Shown: piece after piece, positions 1 to 6,136 of the stretch
How positions within the stretch are numbered: the first letter of the stretch is position 1
Layout: every line of letters starts with the position of its first letter
Assembly: GCA_041859375.1 (NCBI GenBank)
Contig: JBHEKP010000082.1
Coordinates: 1 to 6,136, forward strand
DNA: 6,136 bases
Reading direction: 5' to 3'
DNA from: JBHEKP01 sp041859375
Lineage (GTDB): Bacteria; Hydrogenedentota; Hydrogenedentia; Hydrogenedentales; CAITNO01
Translations under genes and position numbers: made by a program
Notes under the pieces: model-generated
Database searches by the model: none
Told to the model about the DNA's origin: nothing
What the model saw: the letters and a program-made list of their open reading frames with translations, nothing else

Positions 1-14
1 CCCCGGTGTGCGGG

Positions 15-43
15 TTGTGTGTGGTCGGGAGTATGGCAATAAT
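15..43 (+). promoter_or_regulatory. Possible sigma-70-type promoter of the SGNH hydrolase gene
   Basis: AATAAT at 38-43 matches the -10 consensus TATAAT in five of six bases. TTGTGT at 15-20 matches only the first three bases of TTGACA. The two are separated by 17 bases, and the -10 ends 44 bases before the ATG at 88. The A/T-rich patch stands out in very GC-rich DNA, and similar patches precede the other three genes. The -35 is weak, so this is a prediction from position and base composition only. Confidence 0.35.
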
Positions 44-87
44 ACCCCCGTGCGGCGCATTCCGCGCCCCGTCAAGGAGAACCCGCC

Positions 88-780
88 ATGATCCGCAGCA
101 TCGTTTCCTTCGTGTGCCTTGTCCTGTGCGTGTTTGCCGCCGCACCCCTGTCGGCGGCGGAGGATGCGGCCCCGGCATTGAAGCGCGAGCGCATCGAATG
201 GTGCGACGTGTGGCATACCGACGCGGACAAGACCGGCAAGCCCCGGGTGCTGATGATCGGCGACTCCATCACGCGCGGCTATTTCTCGCAGGCGGAGGAA
301 GAACTGGGGGGAAAGGCCCACTGCAGCCGCTACACCACCTCGCGCAGCATCTGCGACCCCGTGTTCTTTCAGGAGCTGTCGCTGGTGCTTGGCCAGTACG
401 AATACGGCGTCATCCACTTCAACCACGGCCTGCACGGGTGGGATTACACCGAGGAGCAATACGCCGCCGCTTTCGACAAACTGCTGGCCGTGCTGCGCGC
501 GGAGGGGCGTGGTGCGCGGCTTGTGTGGGCCAGCACCACCCCCGTCCAGCCCGGCTCCGGCATGGGAAAGGACCGTGACCGCGTGGCCGCGCGCAACGCC
601 ATCGCCGCCGAAAAAACAGCGCGCGAGGGCATCCCCGTGAACAATCTGCACGCCCTGTCCGCGGATCATCCGGAGCATTTCTCCAAGGACGGCGTTCATT
701 TCGCCCCCGAAGGCATCGCCCTCCAGGCGCATGCCGTCGCCGCGGCGATCACAAAGGCGCTTGATTCCCCGCAAAAGTAG
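88..780 (+). CDS. Secreted SGNH/GDSL-type hydrolase (putative esterase)
   Basis: This encodes a 230-residue protein with an N-terminal signal peptide: Arg3, a hydrophobic stretch at about residues 5-19, and a likely cleavage site near Ala23/Ala24. It should therefore be exported. After the mature N-terminus comes the SGNH block I motif VLMIGDSIT, with nucleophile candidate Ser60. A block III-like HFNHGLHG follows around Asn112, and the C-terminal block V DGVHF supplies Asp201 and His204, completing the catalytic triad. The length suits a single-domain SGNH hydrolase. Members of this superfamily cleave ester bonds in acylated sugars, lipids or polysaccharides; the substrate cannot be read from the sequence. 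The nearby fucosidase and mannosidase make glycan de-esterification a reasonable guess. The start is set by AAGGAGA at 74-80, seven bases before ATG 88. No lipobox is visible, so it is probably soluble rather than a lipoprotein. Confidence 0.88.
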   Translation: MIRSIVSFVCLVLCVFAAAPLSAAEDAAPALKRERIEWCDVWHTDADKTGKPRVLMIGDSITRGYFSQAEEELGGKAHCSRYTTSRSICDPVFFQELSLVLGQYEYGVIHFNHGLHGWDYTEEQYAAAFDKLLAVLRAEGRGARLVWASTTPVQPGSGMGKDRDRVAARNAIAAEKTAREGIPVNNLHALSADHPEHFSKDGVHFAPEGIALQAHAVAAAITKALDSPQK

Positions 781-805
781 GCCGGGGCGGCTTTTTGCGC
801 GGGAA
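765..805 (+). terminator. Imperfect inverted repeat at the end of the SGNH gene, possible terminator
   Basis: The arms TTCCCCGCAAAAG (765-777) and CTTTTTGCGCGGGAA (791-805) can pair over about 13 base pairs with two single-base bulges and a 13-base loop. The hairpin encloses the stop codon at 778-780. There is no U-tract after the right arm, so it is not a canonical intrinsic terminator. A competing small stem, CCCC 767-770 with GGGG 784-787, would be followed four bases later by five Ts at 792-796. Either form could end transcription of the hydrolase gene, but this is based only on complementarity judged by eye. Confidence 0.3.
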
Positions 806-824
806 CTCCGGCGGGGCGTATACT
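795..824 (+). promoter_or_regulatory. Possible promoter of the HNH endonuclease-domain gene
   Basis: TATACT at 819-824 matches the -10 consensus in five of six bases. TTGCGC at 795-800 is a weak -35 (three of six), 18 bases upstream. The -10 ends 44 bases before the ATG at 869, nearly the same distance as for the SGNH gene. The -35 falls inside the right arm of the inverted repeat at 765-805. This suggests the HNH gene is transcribed on its own rather than only by read-through. Confidence 0.4.
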
Positions 825-868
825 CCACAGGCGAAGACAGGCCCCCCCGCGCGGCCTGGAGACCGCCC

Positions 869-1474
869 ATGATCGACGCACAGGTGCTCGTGCTGAACAA
901 GTCCTGGGTGGCGGTGAACGTAACGCCACTCAAGCGGGCGATCATGCTCCTCTTTCACAACCACGCGCGGGTGGTGCACCCCTCCGACTACACCCTCTAC
1001 GATTTCCCCTCATGGTGCGCCCTGTCCGCCTACGGCGGCGTCCCCGCGGATCCGCGCCGGGTAATCCACACGCCCAAGATGGACATCCGCGTGCCGGAGG
1101 TGATCGTCCTGTCCGAGTTCAACGGCTACGTCAAGCGGGAGGTGCGCCTGTCCCGGCGCAACATCTTCCTGCGCGACCGGCACGTCTGCCAGTACTGCGG
1201 CCGCCGCTTTGGCAAGCCCGAGTTGACCATTGACCATGTGGTGCCCCGCTCGCGCGGCGGGCGCGACACGTGGGACAACCTGGTGCTCGCGTGCATGGCC
1301 TGCAACCTGAAAAAGGGCAGCAAACTCCCCGAGGAGGCGGGCATGCCCCTGCTGCGCCGCCCCGCCGCCCCGCGCTGGCTGCCCCGGTTCGGCGCGCAGA
1401 TCCCCCGCGAGGAGCTTATGACCTGGCAGAAATTCGTGGACCTCGCCTACTGGAACACCGAAATCGCCGGATAG
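869..1474 (+). CDS. HNH endonuclease-domain protein
   Basis: This is a 201-residue protein with no signal peptide, so it is cytoplasmic. The N-terminal part opens with VLVLNKSWVAVNV, a segment typical of a widespread family of stand-alone HNH proteins. The HNH domain lies at about residues 100-150. Cys107/Cys110 and Cys142/Cys145 form two CxxC knuckles expected to bind structural zinc. IDHVVPRSRGG holds the catalytic Asp122-His123, followed by Asn137 (TWDN) and Asn146 (CNLKKG). All key residues are present, so it should be an active metal-dependent nuclease. The cellular role of this family is not settled. The start is ATG 869, preceded by TGGAG at 857-861 with seven-base spacing; an in-frame ATG at 731 would put 46 non-conserved residues inside the SGNH gene and is unlikely. 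No methyltransferase, toxin-antitoxin partner or phage gene lies beside it in the window. Confidence 0.9.
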   Translation: MIDAQVLVLNKSWVAVNVTPLKRAIMLLFHNHARVVHPSDYTLYDFPSWCALSAYGGVPADPRRVIHTPKMDIRVPEVIVLSEFNGYVKREVRLSRRNIFLRDRHVCQYCGRRFGKPELTIDHVVPRSRGGRDTWDNLVLACMACNLKKGSKLPEEAGMPLLRRPAAPRWLPRFGAQIPREELMTWQKFVDLAYWNTEIAG

Positions 1475-1483
1475 CCGGAGGCT

Positions 1484-3016
1484 TTACCGCGCGAACTCGA
1501 TCTTCAGCGTGAAGGCATGATCGCAGGGCTTTGCCTTCGGCAGTCTCACCTCCAGGGCGCGCGCCTTCTGTTTCCATTGCAGCGCGTCCCGGGAACCCAG
1601 CAACGACACAGCGGTGATTTCCCCGTCGGCCAGTCCGGCCTTGGCGCCCAGGGATTTCACGGCGACCCTGCCGTTTTCCGGCCACGCCAGCAGCACCGCG
1701 TAGAGCGCGCCGTCCTTCGTGGTGAAGCGCACGTCCTCCGCCGTGAAGGGCTTGCGCTTGGTGTCGGAGAAGGAGCCGTCAGCCACCCTGGTGGGACCCT
1801 CGCCGAAGACCTTCCACGGTCGGGTGCCGTAGATCGCATCGCCGTTCACGGCAAGCCACTGCCCCATCTCCAGCAGCATCTGCTCCTCCTCTTCAGGGAT
1901 GACGCCGTCGGGCCTGGGGCCAATGTTGAGCAGGAGCGCGCCGTTTTTGCTCACGATGTCCACAAGATCGCCCACGAGGGAGGCCACGGTTTTGTAGTGC
2001 TGCTTTTCAACATAACCCCAGGAGTTCTTTGACACGGAGGTGTCGGTCTGCCAGAAGGGTTGGCGAATCTCCGCAAGCTGCCCGCGCTCGATGTCCCACA
2101 CCGCCGCCTTGAGCGGGAAGGACTTGTTCTTGTAGTTGACGGCCACGCCCTTTCCCCACGCCGCGCCCTGGTTGTAATAGTAGGCGGCGAAGCGCTGGAG
2201 GTAGGGCTGGAAGCAGGGCTGCTCAATCCACCAGTCGAACCAGACGAGCTGCGGCTGGTACTTGTCCACCAGCTCGCAGGTGCGCAGCAGCCAGTCGTCC
2301 AGAAAGGCCGCGTCCGGCGTGGACTCCTTTTCCGGCTGCGCCGGGCCGTAGAGCCCCGCGAAGGCGGGATCCTTCACATCCGAGTCGAATTTCATGCCGC
2401 CGTCAAAAAACCACCAGTGCTCGGCGCGGTGGCTGGACAGGCCAAAGACCAGCCCCTTTTCGCGCACCGCCCTGGAAAGCTCGCCGATGATGTCCCGCTT
2501 CGGCCCCATCTTCGCCGCCGTCCACTCCGAATAGGAGCAGTCGTACATGGGGAAACCGTCATGGTGCTCCGCCACGGGCACCACGTATTTCGCGCCCGAT
2601 TTCCGGAACACCTCCGCCCAGTGGTCCGGATCGAACTTTTCCGCCGTGAGTCCGGGGATGAAATCCTTGTAGCCGAACCGGTTTTGGGGCCCGTGGGTCT
2701 TCACATGGTGCTTGTATTCGGGCGAGCCCTCCCGGTACATGTTGCGGGGATACCACTCGCTGCCGAAGGCGGGCACGGAATACACGCCCCAGTGGATGAA
2801 GATGCCAAACTTGCCGTCGAGGTACCAGTCCGGCACGGTGTACGCTTCCAGCGACGCCCAGTCCGCCGCAAAGGGCCCCCGGGCGACACCGTCGTCAACG
2901 GCCTTCAGTGCGGCGGCCCGGTCCGGCCCCTCCGCGTGCGTCATGGGGTTCATGGAAAGCGTCCCTCCTGCAACCGTCAGCATCAGGCACAAAAACCGCG
3001 CGGCAGCATGCGTCAT
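1484..3016 (-). CDS. Secreted alpha-L-fucosidase, glycoside hydrolase family 29
   Basis: This 510-residue protein should hydrolyse terminal alpha-linked L-fucose from glycans with retention of configuration. A signal peptide covers about residues 1-28 (Arg7, hydrophobic 8-20, likely cleavage after THA at Ala28), so it acts outside the cytoplasm. The GH29 barrel begins at FGIFIHWGVYSVP (70-82). It continues with AEHHDGF (149-155) and the nucleophile motif LVWFDWW, where Asp261 is the nucleophile. Glu310 in WDIERGQ is the best acid/base candidate. SWGY (332-335) and LLLNIGPRPDG (361-371) are further family hallmarks. Residues from about 405 form the usual C-terminal beta-sandwich. ATG 3016 is chosen because AGGAGG sits at 3023-3028, six bases upstream, and it gives a clean signal peptide; the reading frame stays open 155 codons further upstream, but that part runs through the divergent mannosidase gene. 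It converges with the HNH gene and diverges from the mannosidase. Confidence 0.95.
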   Translation of the reverse strand: MTHAAARFLCLMLTVAGGTLSMNPMTHAEGPDRAAALKAVDDGVARGPFAADWASLEAYTVPDWYLDGKFGIFIHWGVYSVPAFGSEWYPRNMYREGSPEYKHHVKTHGPQNRFGYKDFIPGLTAEKFDPDHWAEVFRKSGAKYVVPVAEHHDGFPMYDCSYSEWTAAKMGPKRDIIGELSRAVREKGLVFGLSSHRAEHWWFFDGGMKFDSDVKDPAFAGLYGPAQPEKESTPDAAFLDDWLLRTCELVDKYQPQLVWFDWWIEQPCFQPYLQRFAAYYYNQGAAWGKGVAVNYKNKSFPLKAAVWDIERGQLAEIRQPFWQTDTSVSKNSWGYVEKQHYKTVASLVGDLVDIVSKNGALLLNIGPRPDGVIPEEEEQMLLEMGQWLAVNGDAIYGTRPWKVFGEGPTRVADGSFSDTKRKPFTAEDVRFTTKDGALYAVLLAWPENGRVAVKSLGAKAGLADGEITAVSLLGSRDALQWKQKARALEVRLPKAKPCDHAFTLKIEFAR

Positions 3017-3043
3017 GGCGGGCCTCCTGGGTTGTTCCGCCGC

Positions 3044-3074
3044 AGTATAGCCGGAACCGGGGGCAAACCGGCAA
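3044..3074 (-). promoter_or_regulatory. Promoter of the fucosidase gene
   Basis: On the minus strand TATACT (3049 down to 3044) matches the -10 consensus in five of six bases. A TTGCCG at 3074-3069 matches the -35 in four of six, but the 19-base spacing is longer than ideal. The expected transcript starts near 3037, giving a short leader of about 20 bases that holds the AGGAGG ribosome binding site at 3028-3023. The spacer contains the CCGG dyad at 3051-3060, so a repressor bound there could block polymerase. Confidence 0.45.
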
Positions 3075-3099
3075 CCGGACGGGACGCCTCTGGACGGGA
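3051..3099. promoter_or_regulatory. Candidate operator: CCGG dyads and direct repeats between divergent promoters
   Basis: Two short dyads, CCGGAACCGG (3051-3060) and CCGGCAACCGG (3068-3078), lie between the -10 elements of the fucosidase and mannosidase genes. AACCGG occurs three times (3055, 3066 and 3073). GGACGGGA occurs twice, at 3077-3084 and 3092-3099, 15 bases apart; the second copy overlaps the predicted -35 of the mannosidase gene. This arrangement would suit a transcription factor controlling both genes. In DNA this rich in GC, short CCGG repeats can also arise by chance, and no regulator gene is present in the window. Confidence 0.3.
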
Positions 3100-3120
3100 A
3101 CGCGGGCACGGCGGTATAAT
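3091..3120 (+). promoter_or_regulatory. Promoter of the alpha-mannosidase gene
   Basis: A perfect TATAAT lies at 3115-3120, with TGGACG at 3091-3096 as a four-of-six match to the -35 and an 18-base spacer. The -10 ends 50 bases before the ATG at 3171. It points away from the fucosidase promoter, with 65 bases separating the two -10 elements. This is the strongest promoter match in the window. Confidence 0.55.
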
Positions 3121-3170
3121 CTGCCGCCGTCAGGAAGCATGCGAAAAGCAACCCCCAAGGAACCCCCGTC

Positions 3171-6136
3171 ATGCCCCCATTTTTTGAAGCCGACTGGCGC
3201 ACCGAACTGATGCAGCTGCGGGTGCGGCTGAACGAAATCCGGGGCGCAATTTTCTCGCCGCGCCGGCCCGTGGGCGATCTGTGGCGGTGCGTGACCGGGC
3301 CCGGCCGCGGACCGGAGGCCATACCGAAGGCGGGCTGGCAACCCTTCAAGGTGATGGAGCGCTGGGGCCGCCACGACCAGACCACCTGGTTCCGGATGCG
3401 GGCGGTGGTGCCGAAGGAATTCGCGGGGCGGCGCGTGGTGGCGCTTATCAACCCCTGCGCGCACACGGACATCCCCGGCATGGGCCGCCATGACGAGTCG
3501 GGCGAGGCGCTGGCCTATGTGAACGGCAAGCCCTTCCAGGGCATTGACCGCCACCATGACTTCATGGTGCTCACGGAAAAGGCGAAGGCGGGCGAGGTCT
3601 TCGACATCGCGCTGGAGGCCTGCCCCGGCATCCGCTACGACGCCACCCACGTTTTCGCGTGGGCGGACCTGGCGGTGATGAACCGGGACGTGTGGGACTT
3701 TTACTGGGACGGCGCGGTGCTCATGGACGTGGTGGAGCACCTGCCGGAGGGCGGCGCGGCGCGGAAGCGCCTTTTCAAGCTGGTCTTTGACGCGGTGCGC
3801 CGGGTGGATTTGCAGCACAGGGACGGGCCGGAATTCGCCGAATCCATCGCGCGTGCGCGGGCGCTGCTGCAAAAGGGCCTGAAGGCCTTCCCCGCCGGGC
3901 CGGACGCGGGGAAGCTCGCGCTCATCGGCCATTCCCACATCGACGTGGCATGGCTGTGGCCGCTGCGCGAAACGCGGCGCAAGGTGGGGCGCACCTATTC
4001 CACGGTGCTGCGGCTGATGGAGCAGTACCCCGAATACATTTTTTCCATGAGCCAGCCCGAGCTGTTCATGTTCGTGAAGGAGAACCACCCGGAGATCTGG
4101 CGGGGGCTCAAGCGGCGCGTGAAAGAGGGGCGCTGGGAGCCCTGCGGCGCGACCTGGGTGGAGCAGGACAGCCAGATGCCCTGCGGCGAGGCGCTCGTGC
4201 GCCAGTTCCTTTACGGGAACCGCTTTCTGGAAAAGGAATTCGGGATGCGCTCGCGCACCGCGTGGCTGCCCGACGCCTTCGGCTTTCCGTGGTCGCTGCC
4301 GCAGATCATGAAAAAGGCGCAGATTGACACCTTCCACACCATCAAGCTGTCATGGAACCGTTTCACGAAATTCCCCCACAGCTATTTCCTGTGGCAGGGC
4401 GCGGACGGCACGCGCATCCGCGCGGTCATCCCGCCGCTGAACTACAACGGCAACCCTGTGCCGGAGGAGCTGCTGGGACAGTGGGACGGCTTCGCCCAGA
4501 AGGATCTGGTGGACGAGGTCCCCTTCTCCTTCGGCTGGGGCGACGGCGGCGGCGGCCCGTCCCCGCGCATGCTTGAGTACGGAAAACGCCTGAACAACCT
4601 CACGGGCATGCCGCGCTGCGCCTTCAGCCGCACCGAGGACTGCCTGGACCGGATGCGCGCGCAGGCCGACGACGCCGACCTGCCCGTGTGGAACGGCGAG
4701 CTGTACCTGGAGCTGCACCGCGCCTGCCAGACCACCCAGGCGCGGACCAAGCGCAACAACCGCAAGATGGAATGGCTGCTGCACGACACGGAGCTGCTGT
4801 GGTCGTGGGCGCTGCTGCACGGCGCAGCCTATCCGCAGGAGGAGCTGGCGGCGATCTGGCGCGTGCTGCTCACCCACCAGTTCCACGACATCCTGCCCGG
4901 CTCGTCCATCAACGAGGTCTACCAGGACGCGGACCGCAACTACGCGGAGCTGCGGGCGCGCGCGGAGGCGCTGCTGGGGCGCGCCCAGGCGCACCTGCTC
5001 GCGCGGATGGACCTGTCGGGGCCGGGCGCGCCGCTGGTGGTGTGGAACACGCTCTCCTTCCCCCGCTACGACGTGGCGCGGGTGGAGGCGGCCCTGCCGG
5101 AGACGCCCTTCCATGTGGCGGACCAGGGGGGCGCCCCGGTGCCGCACCAGGTGGCGGAGGACGGCGCGCTGCTCTTCGAGACCGATGTGCTGCCGCCGCT
5201 GGGCCATGCGGTGTACCGGCTCCTGCCCGGCGCGAAACGGGCGGAAAGGAGCGGCGTGCTCAGGGCCTCGCGCAGGCGCATGGAGAACGACTTCTTCCTG
5301 CTGGAACTGGACAACCGGGGCCGCTTCACCCGGCTCTTTGACAAGATTGGCGAGCGCGAGGTGCTCCCGGAGGGGAGTCCGGCGAACGTGCTCCAGCTTT
5401 TCGACGACCGCCCCGCCGAGCACGACGCGTGGGACTTCGACCACAATTTCGCGGACATCGCCTGGGAGCCGGGTCCGGCGGAGTCCATGACGCTGGTGGA
5501 AAACGGCCCGGTCCGGGCCGTGGTGCGCGTGGTGCGCCGCACCGAAAAGAGCGTGTTCACCCAGGACATCACGATGCACGCGTCCACGCCCCGCATCGAC
5601 GTGCGCTGCCGCGTGGACTGGCATGAGAAGCGGACGCTGCTGAAGGTGGCCTTCCCGGTGGAGGTGCTCAGCGCGCGCGCCGCCTTCGACATCCAGTTCG
5701 CCGCCGTGGAGCGGGCCACCCACGACAACACCGCCTTCGACCGGGCGCGCTTCGAGGTGACCGGCCACAACTGGGCCGACCTCTCCGAGGAGGGCTTCGG
5801 CGTGAGCCTGCTCAACGACTGCAAGTACGGCTACGACGTGCGGGGCAGCGTGCTGCGCCTCTCGCTGCTGCGCGGCGCGGTGGACCCCGATCCGCGCGCC
5901 GACGAGGGCGCCCACGAGTTCACCTATTCGCTGCTGCCCCACGGCGGCTCCTGGCGCGAGGAGACCGTGGAGGAGGGGCTGATGCTGAACTGCCCGCTCC
6001 GCGTGATCGCCGCGCCGGAGGTCCGCCCCGCGAAGGCGGGGGCCGCCCTGCCGCCCGCGGGCGCGCTGGCCGCGGTGGACGCGGGGCATGTGCTCGTGGA
6101 CACCGTCAAAAAGGCCGAGGACGGCGCCGCGCTCAT
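3171..6136 (+). CDS. Alpha-mannosidase, glycoside hydrolase family 38, 3' end cut by the window
   Basis: The reading frame is open for 988 codons from ATG 3171 to the window edge with no stop. AAGGA at 3157-3161 precedes the start by nine bases. No signal peptide is seen, so the enzyme is probably cytoplasmic and would cleave alpha-mannosides from imported or internal glycans. An N-terminal all-beta region (about 1-245) precedes the GH38 catalytic domain. The domain opens with GHSHIDVAWLWP, where His256 and Asp258 are zinc ligands. Asp368 in WLPDAFGFP is the nucleophile and also a zinc ligand. GWGDGGGGP (455-463), GELYLELHRACQTTQ (509-523; the family usually has Gly where this has Ala518) and HQFHDILPG follow, with His572 as the last zinc ligand. 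A helical-bundle region and the C-terminal beta domain continue to the edge. The N-terminal extension and layout resemble the cytosolic MAN2C1/Ams1 type of about 1,000-1,050 residues, so only a short tail should be missing. Confidence 0.95.
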   Translation, partial: MPPFFEADWRTELMQLRVRLNEIRGAIFSPRRPVGDLWRCVTGPGRGPEAIPKAGWQPFKVMERWGRHDQTTWFRMRAVVPKEFAGRRVVALINPCAHTDIPGMGRHDESGEALAYVNGKPFQGIDRHHDFMVLTEKAKAGEVFDIALEACPGIRYDATHVFAWADLAVMNRDVWDFYWDGAVLMDVVEHLPEGGAARKRLFKLVFDAVRRVDLQHRDGPEFAESIARARALLQKGLKAFPAGPDAGKLALIGHSHIDVAWLWPLRETRRKVGRTYSTVLRLMEQYPEYIFSMSQPELFMFVKENHPEIWRGLKRRVKEGRWEPCGATWVEQDSQMPCGEALVRQFLYGNRFLEKEFGMRSRTAWLPDAFGFPWSLPQIMKKAQIDTFHTIKLSWNRFTKFPHSYFLWQGADGTRIRAVIPPLNYNGNPVPEELLGQWDGFAQKDLVDEVPFSFGWGDGGGGPSPRMLEYGKRLNNLTGMPRCAFSRTEDCLDRMRAQADDADLPVWNGELYLELHRACQTTQARTKRNNRKMEWLLHDTELLWSWALLHGAAYPQEELAAIWRVLLTHQFHDILPGSSINEVYQDADRNYAELRARAEALLGRAQAHLLARMDLSGPGAPLVVWNTLSFPRYDVARVEAALPETPFHVADQGGAPVPHQVAEDGALLFETDVLPPLGHAVYRLLPGAKRAERSGVLRASRRRMENDFFLLELDNRGRFTRLFDKIGEREVLPEGSPANVLQLFDDRPAEHDAWDFDHNFADIAWEPGPAESMTLVENGPVRAVVRVVRRTEKSVFTQDITMHASTPRIDVRCRVDWHEKRTLLKVAFPVEVLSARAAFDIQFAAVERATHDNTAFDRARFEVTGHNWADLSEEGFGVSLLNDCKYGYDVRGSVLRLSLLRGAVDPDPRADEGAHEFTYSLLPHGGSWREETVEEGLMLNCPLRVIAAPEVRPAKAGAALPPAGALAAVDAGHVLVDTVKKAEDGAAL

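Noticed and set aside
6..578. A 190-codon plus-strand frame overlapping the SGNH hydrolase
   Set aside because: It lies in another frame of a gene with a signal peptide and intact catalytic motifs, has an Arg-rich low-complexity product and no convincing ribosome binding site.
735..748. The palindromic CGCCGCGGCG near the end of the SGNH gene as a terminator
   Set aside because: It lies inside coding sequence (alanine-rich codons), has no loop or T-run and is the kind of palindrome expected by chance in GC-rich alanine codons.
731..868. An upstream start for the HNH gene inside the SGNH gene
   Set aside because: The added 46 residues are basic and unlike the family, and they would run through the predicted promoter. 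ATG 869 has its own ribosome binding site and begins at the conserved N-terminus.
2060..3187. A 375-codon open frame on the plus strand, opposite the fucosidase
   Set aside because: It is antisense to a clear GH29 gene, shows no motif and has the Arg/Val/His-rich composition of a shadow frame.
3017..3481. An upstream extension of the fucosidase by 155 codons
   Set aside because: The frame is open but overlaps the divergent mannosidase gene. The ATG at 3016 has a strong AGGAGG at the right distance and starts a signal peptide, which would otherwise lie inside the protein.
2895..4337. A 480-codon open frame on the minus strand, spanning the mannosidase start and the divergent promoter region
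   Set aside because: It runs through the catalytic-domain coding sequence of the mannosidase and both predicted promoters. Its composition is low-complexity and it matches no known family, so it is a GC-driven shadow frame.
4350..6089. A 579-codon open frame on the minus strand, opposite the alpha-mannosidase
   Set aside because: The sense frame encodes an unmistakable GH38 enzyme. The antisense product is rich in Arg, His, Ala, Val and Gln with no recognisable domain, as expected when G/C at third codon positions removes antisense stop codons.

Overview
The window is GC-rich bacterial DNA. It holds four well-supported protein-coding genes, one of them cut by the right edge, and almost no spare intergenic space. 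From left to right these are a secreted SGNH/GDSL-type hydrolase (88-780, +), a stand-alone HNH-endonuclease-domain protein (869-1474, +), a secreted GH29 alpha-L-fucosidase (1484-3016, -) and a cytoplasmic-type GH38 alpha-mannosidase (3171 to beyond 6136, +). I see no rRNA, tRNA, CRISPR array, insertion sequence, integrase or phage gene.

The gene content suggests a chromosome of a polysaccharide-degrading bacterium, plausibly of the Planctomycetota/Verrucomicrobiota/Lentisphaerota or Hydrogenedentota type. That assignment is an inference from high GC, the style of the proteins and the glycoside hydrolase content; no phylogenetic marker is present.

Layout: the first two genes run in the same direction but each appears to have its own promoter, and an imperfect hairpin straddles the stop codon of the first. 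The HNH gene and the fucosidase converge, with 9 bases between their stop codons. The fucosidase and mannosidase diverge from a 154-base region (3017-3170) that carries a good -10 element for each gene and a cluster of CCGG dyads and direct repeats between them. This is the most likely control region in the window.

Functionally, three of the four genes fit glycan breakdown. A secreted hydrolase may remove ester groups, an exported fucosidase would remove terminal L-fucose, and an intracellular mannosidase would process mannosides after import. The HNH gene is not obviously related to this theme. I did not find a convincing new biological system here; the findings are modest regulatory and family-level observations.
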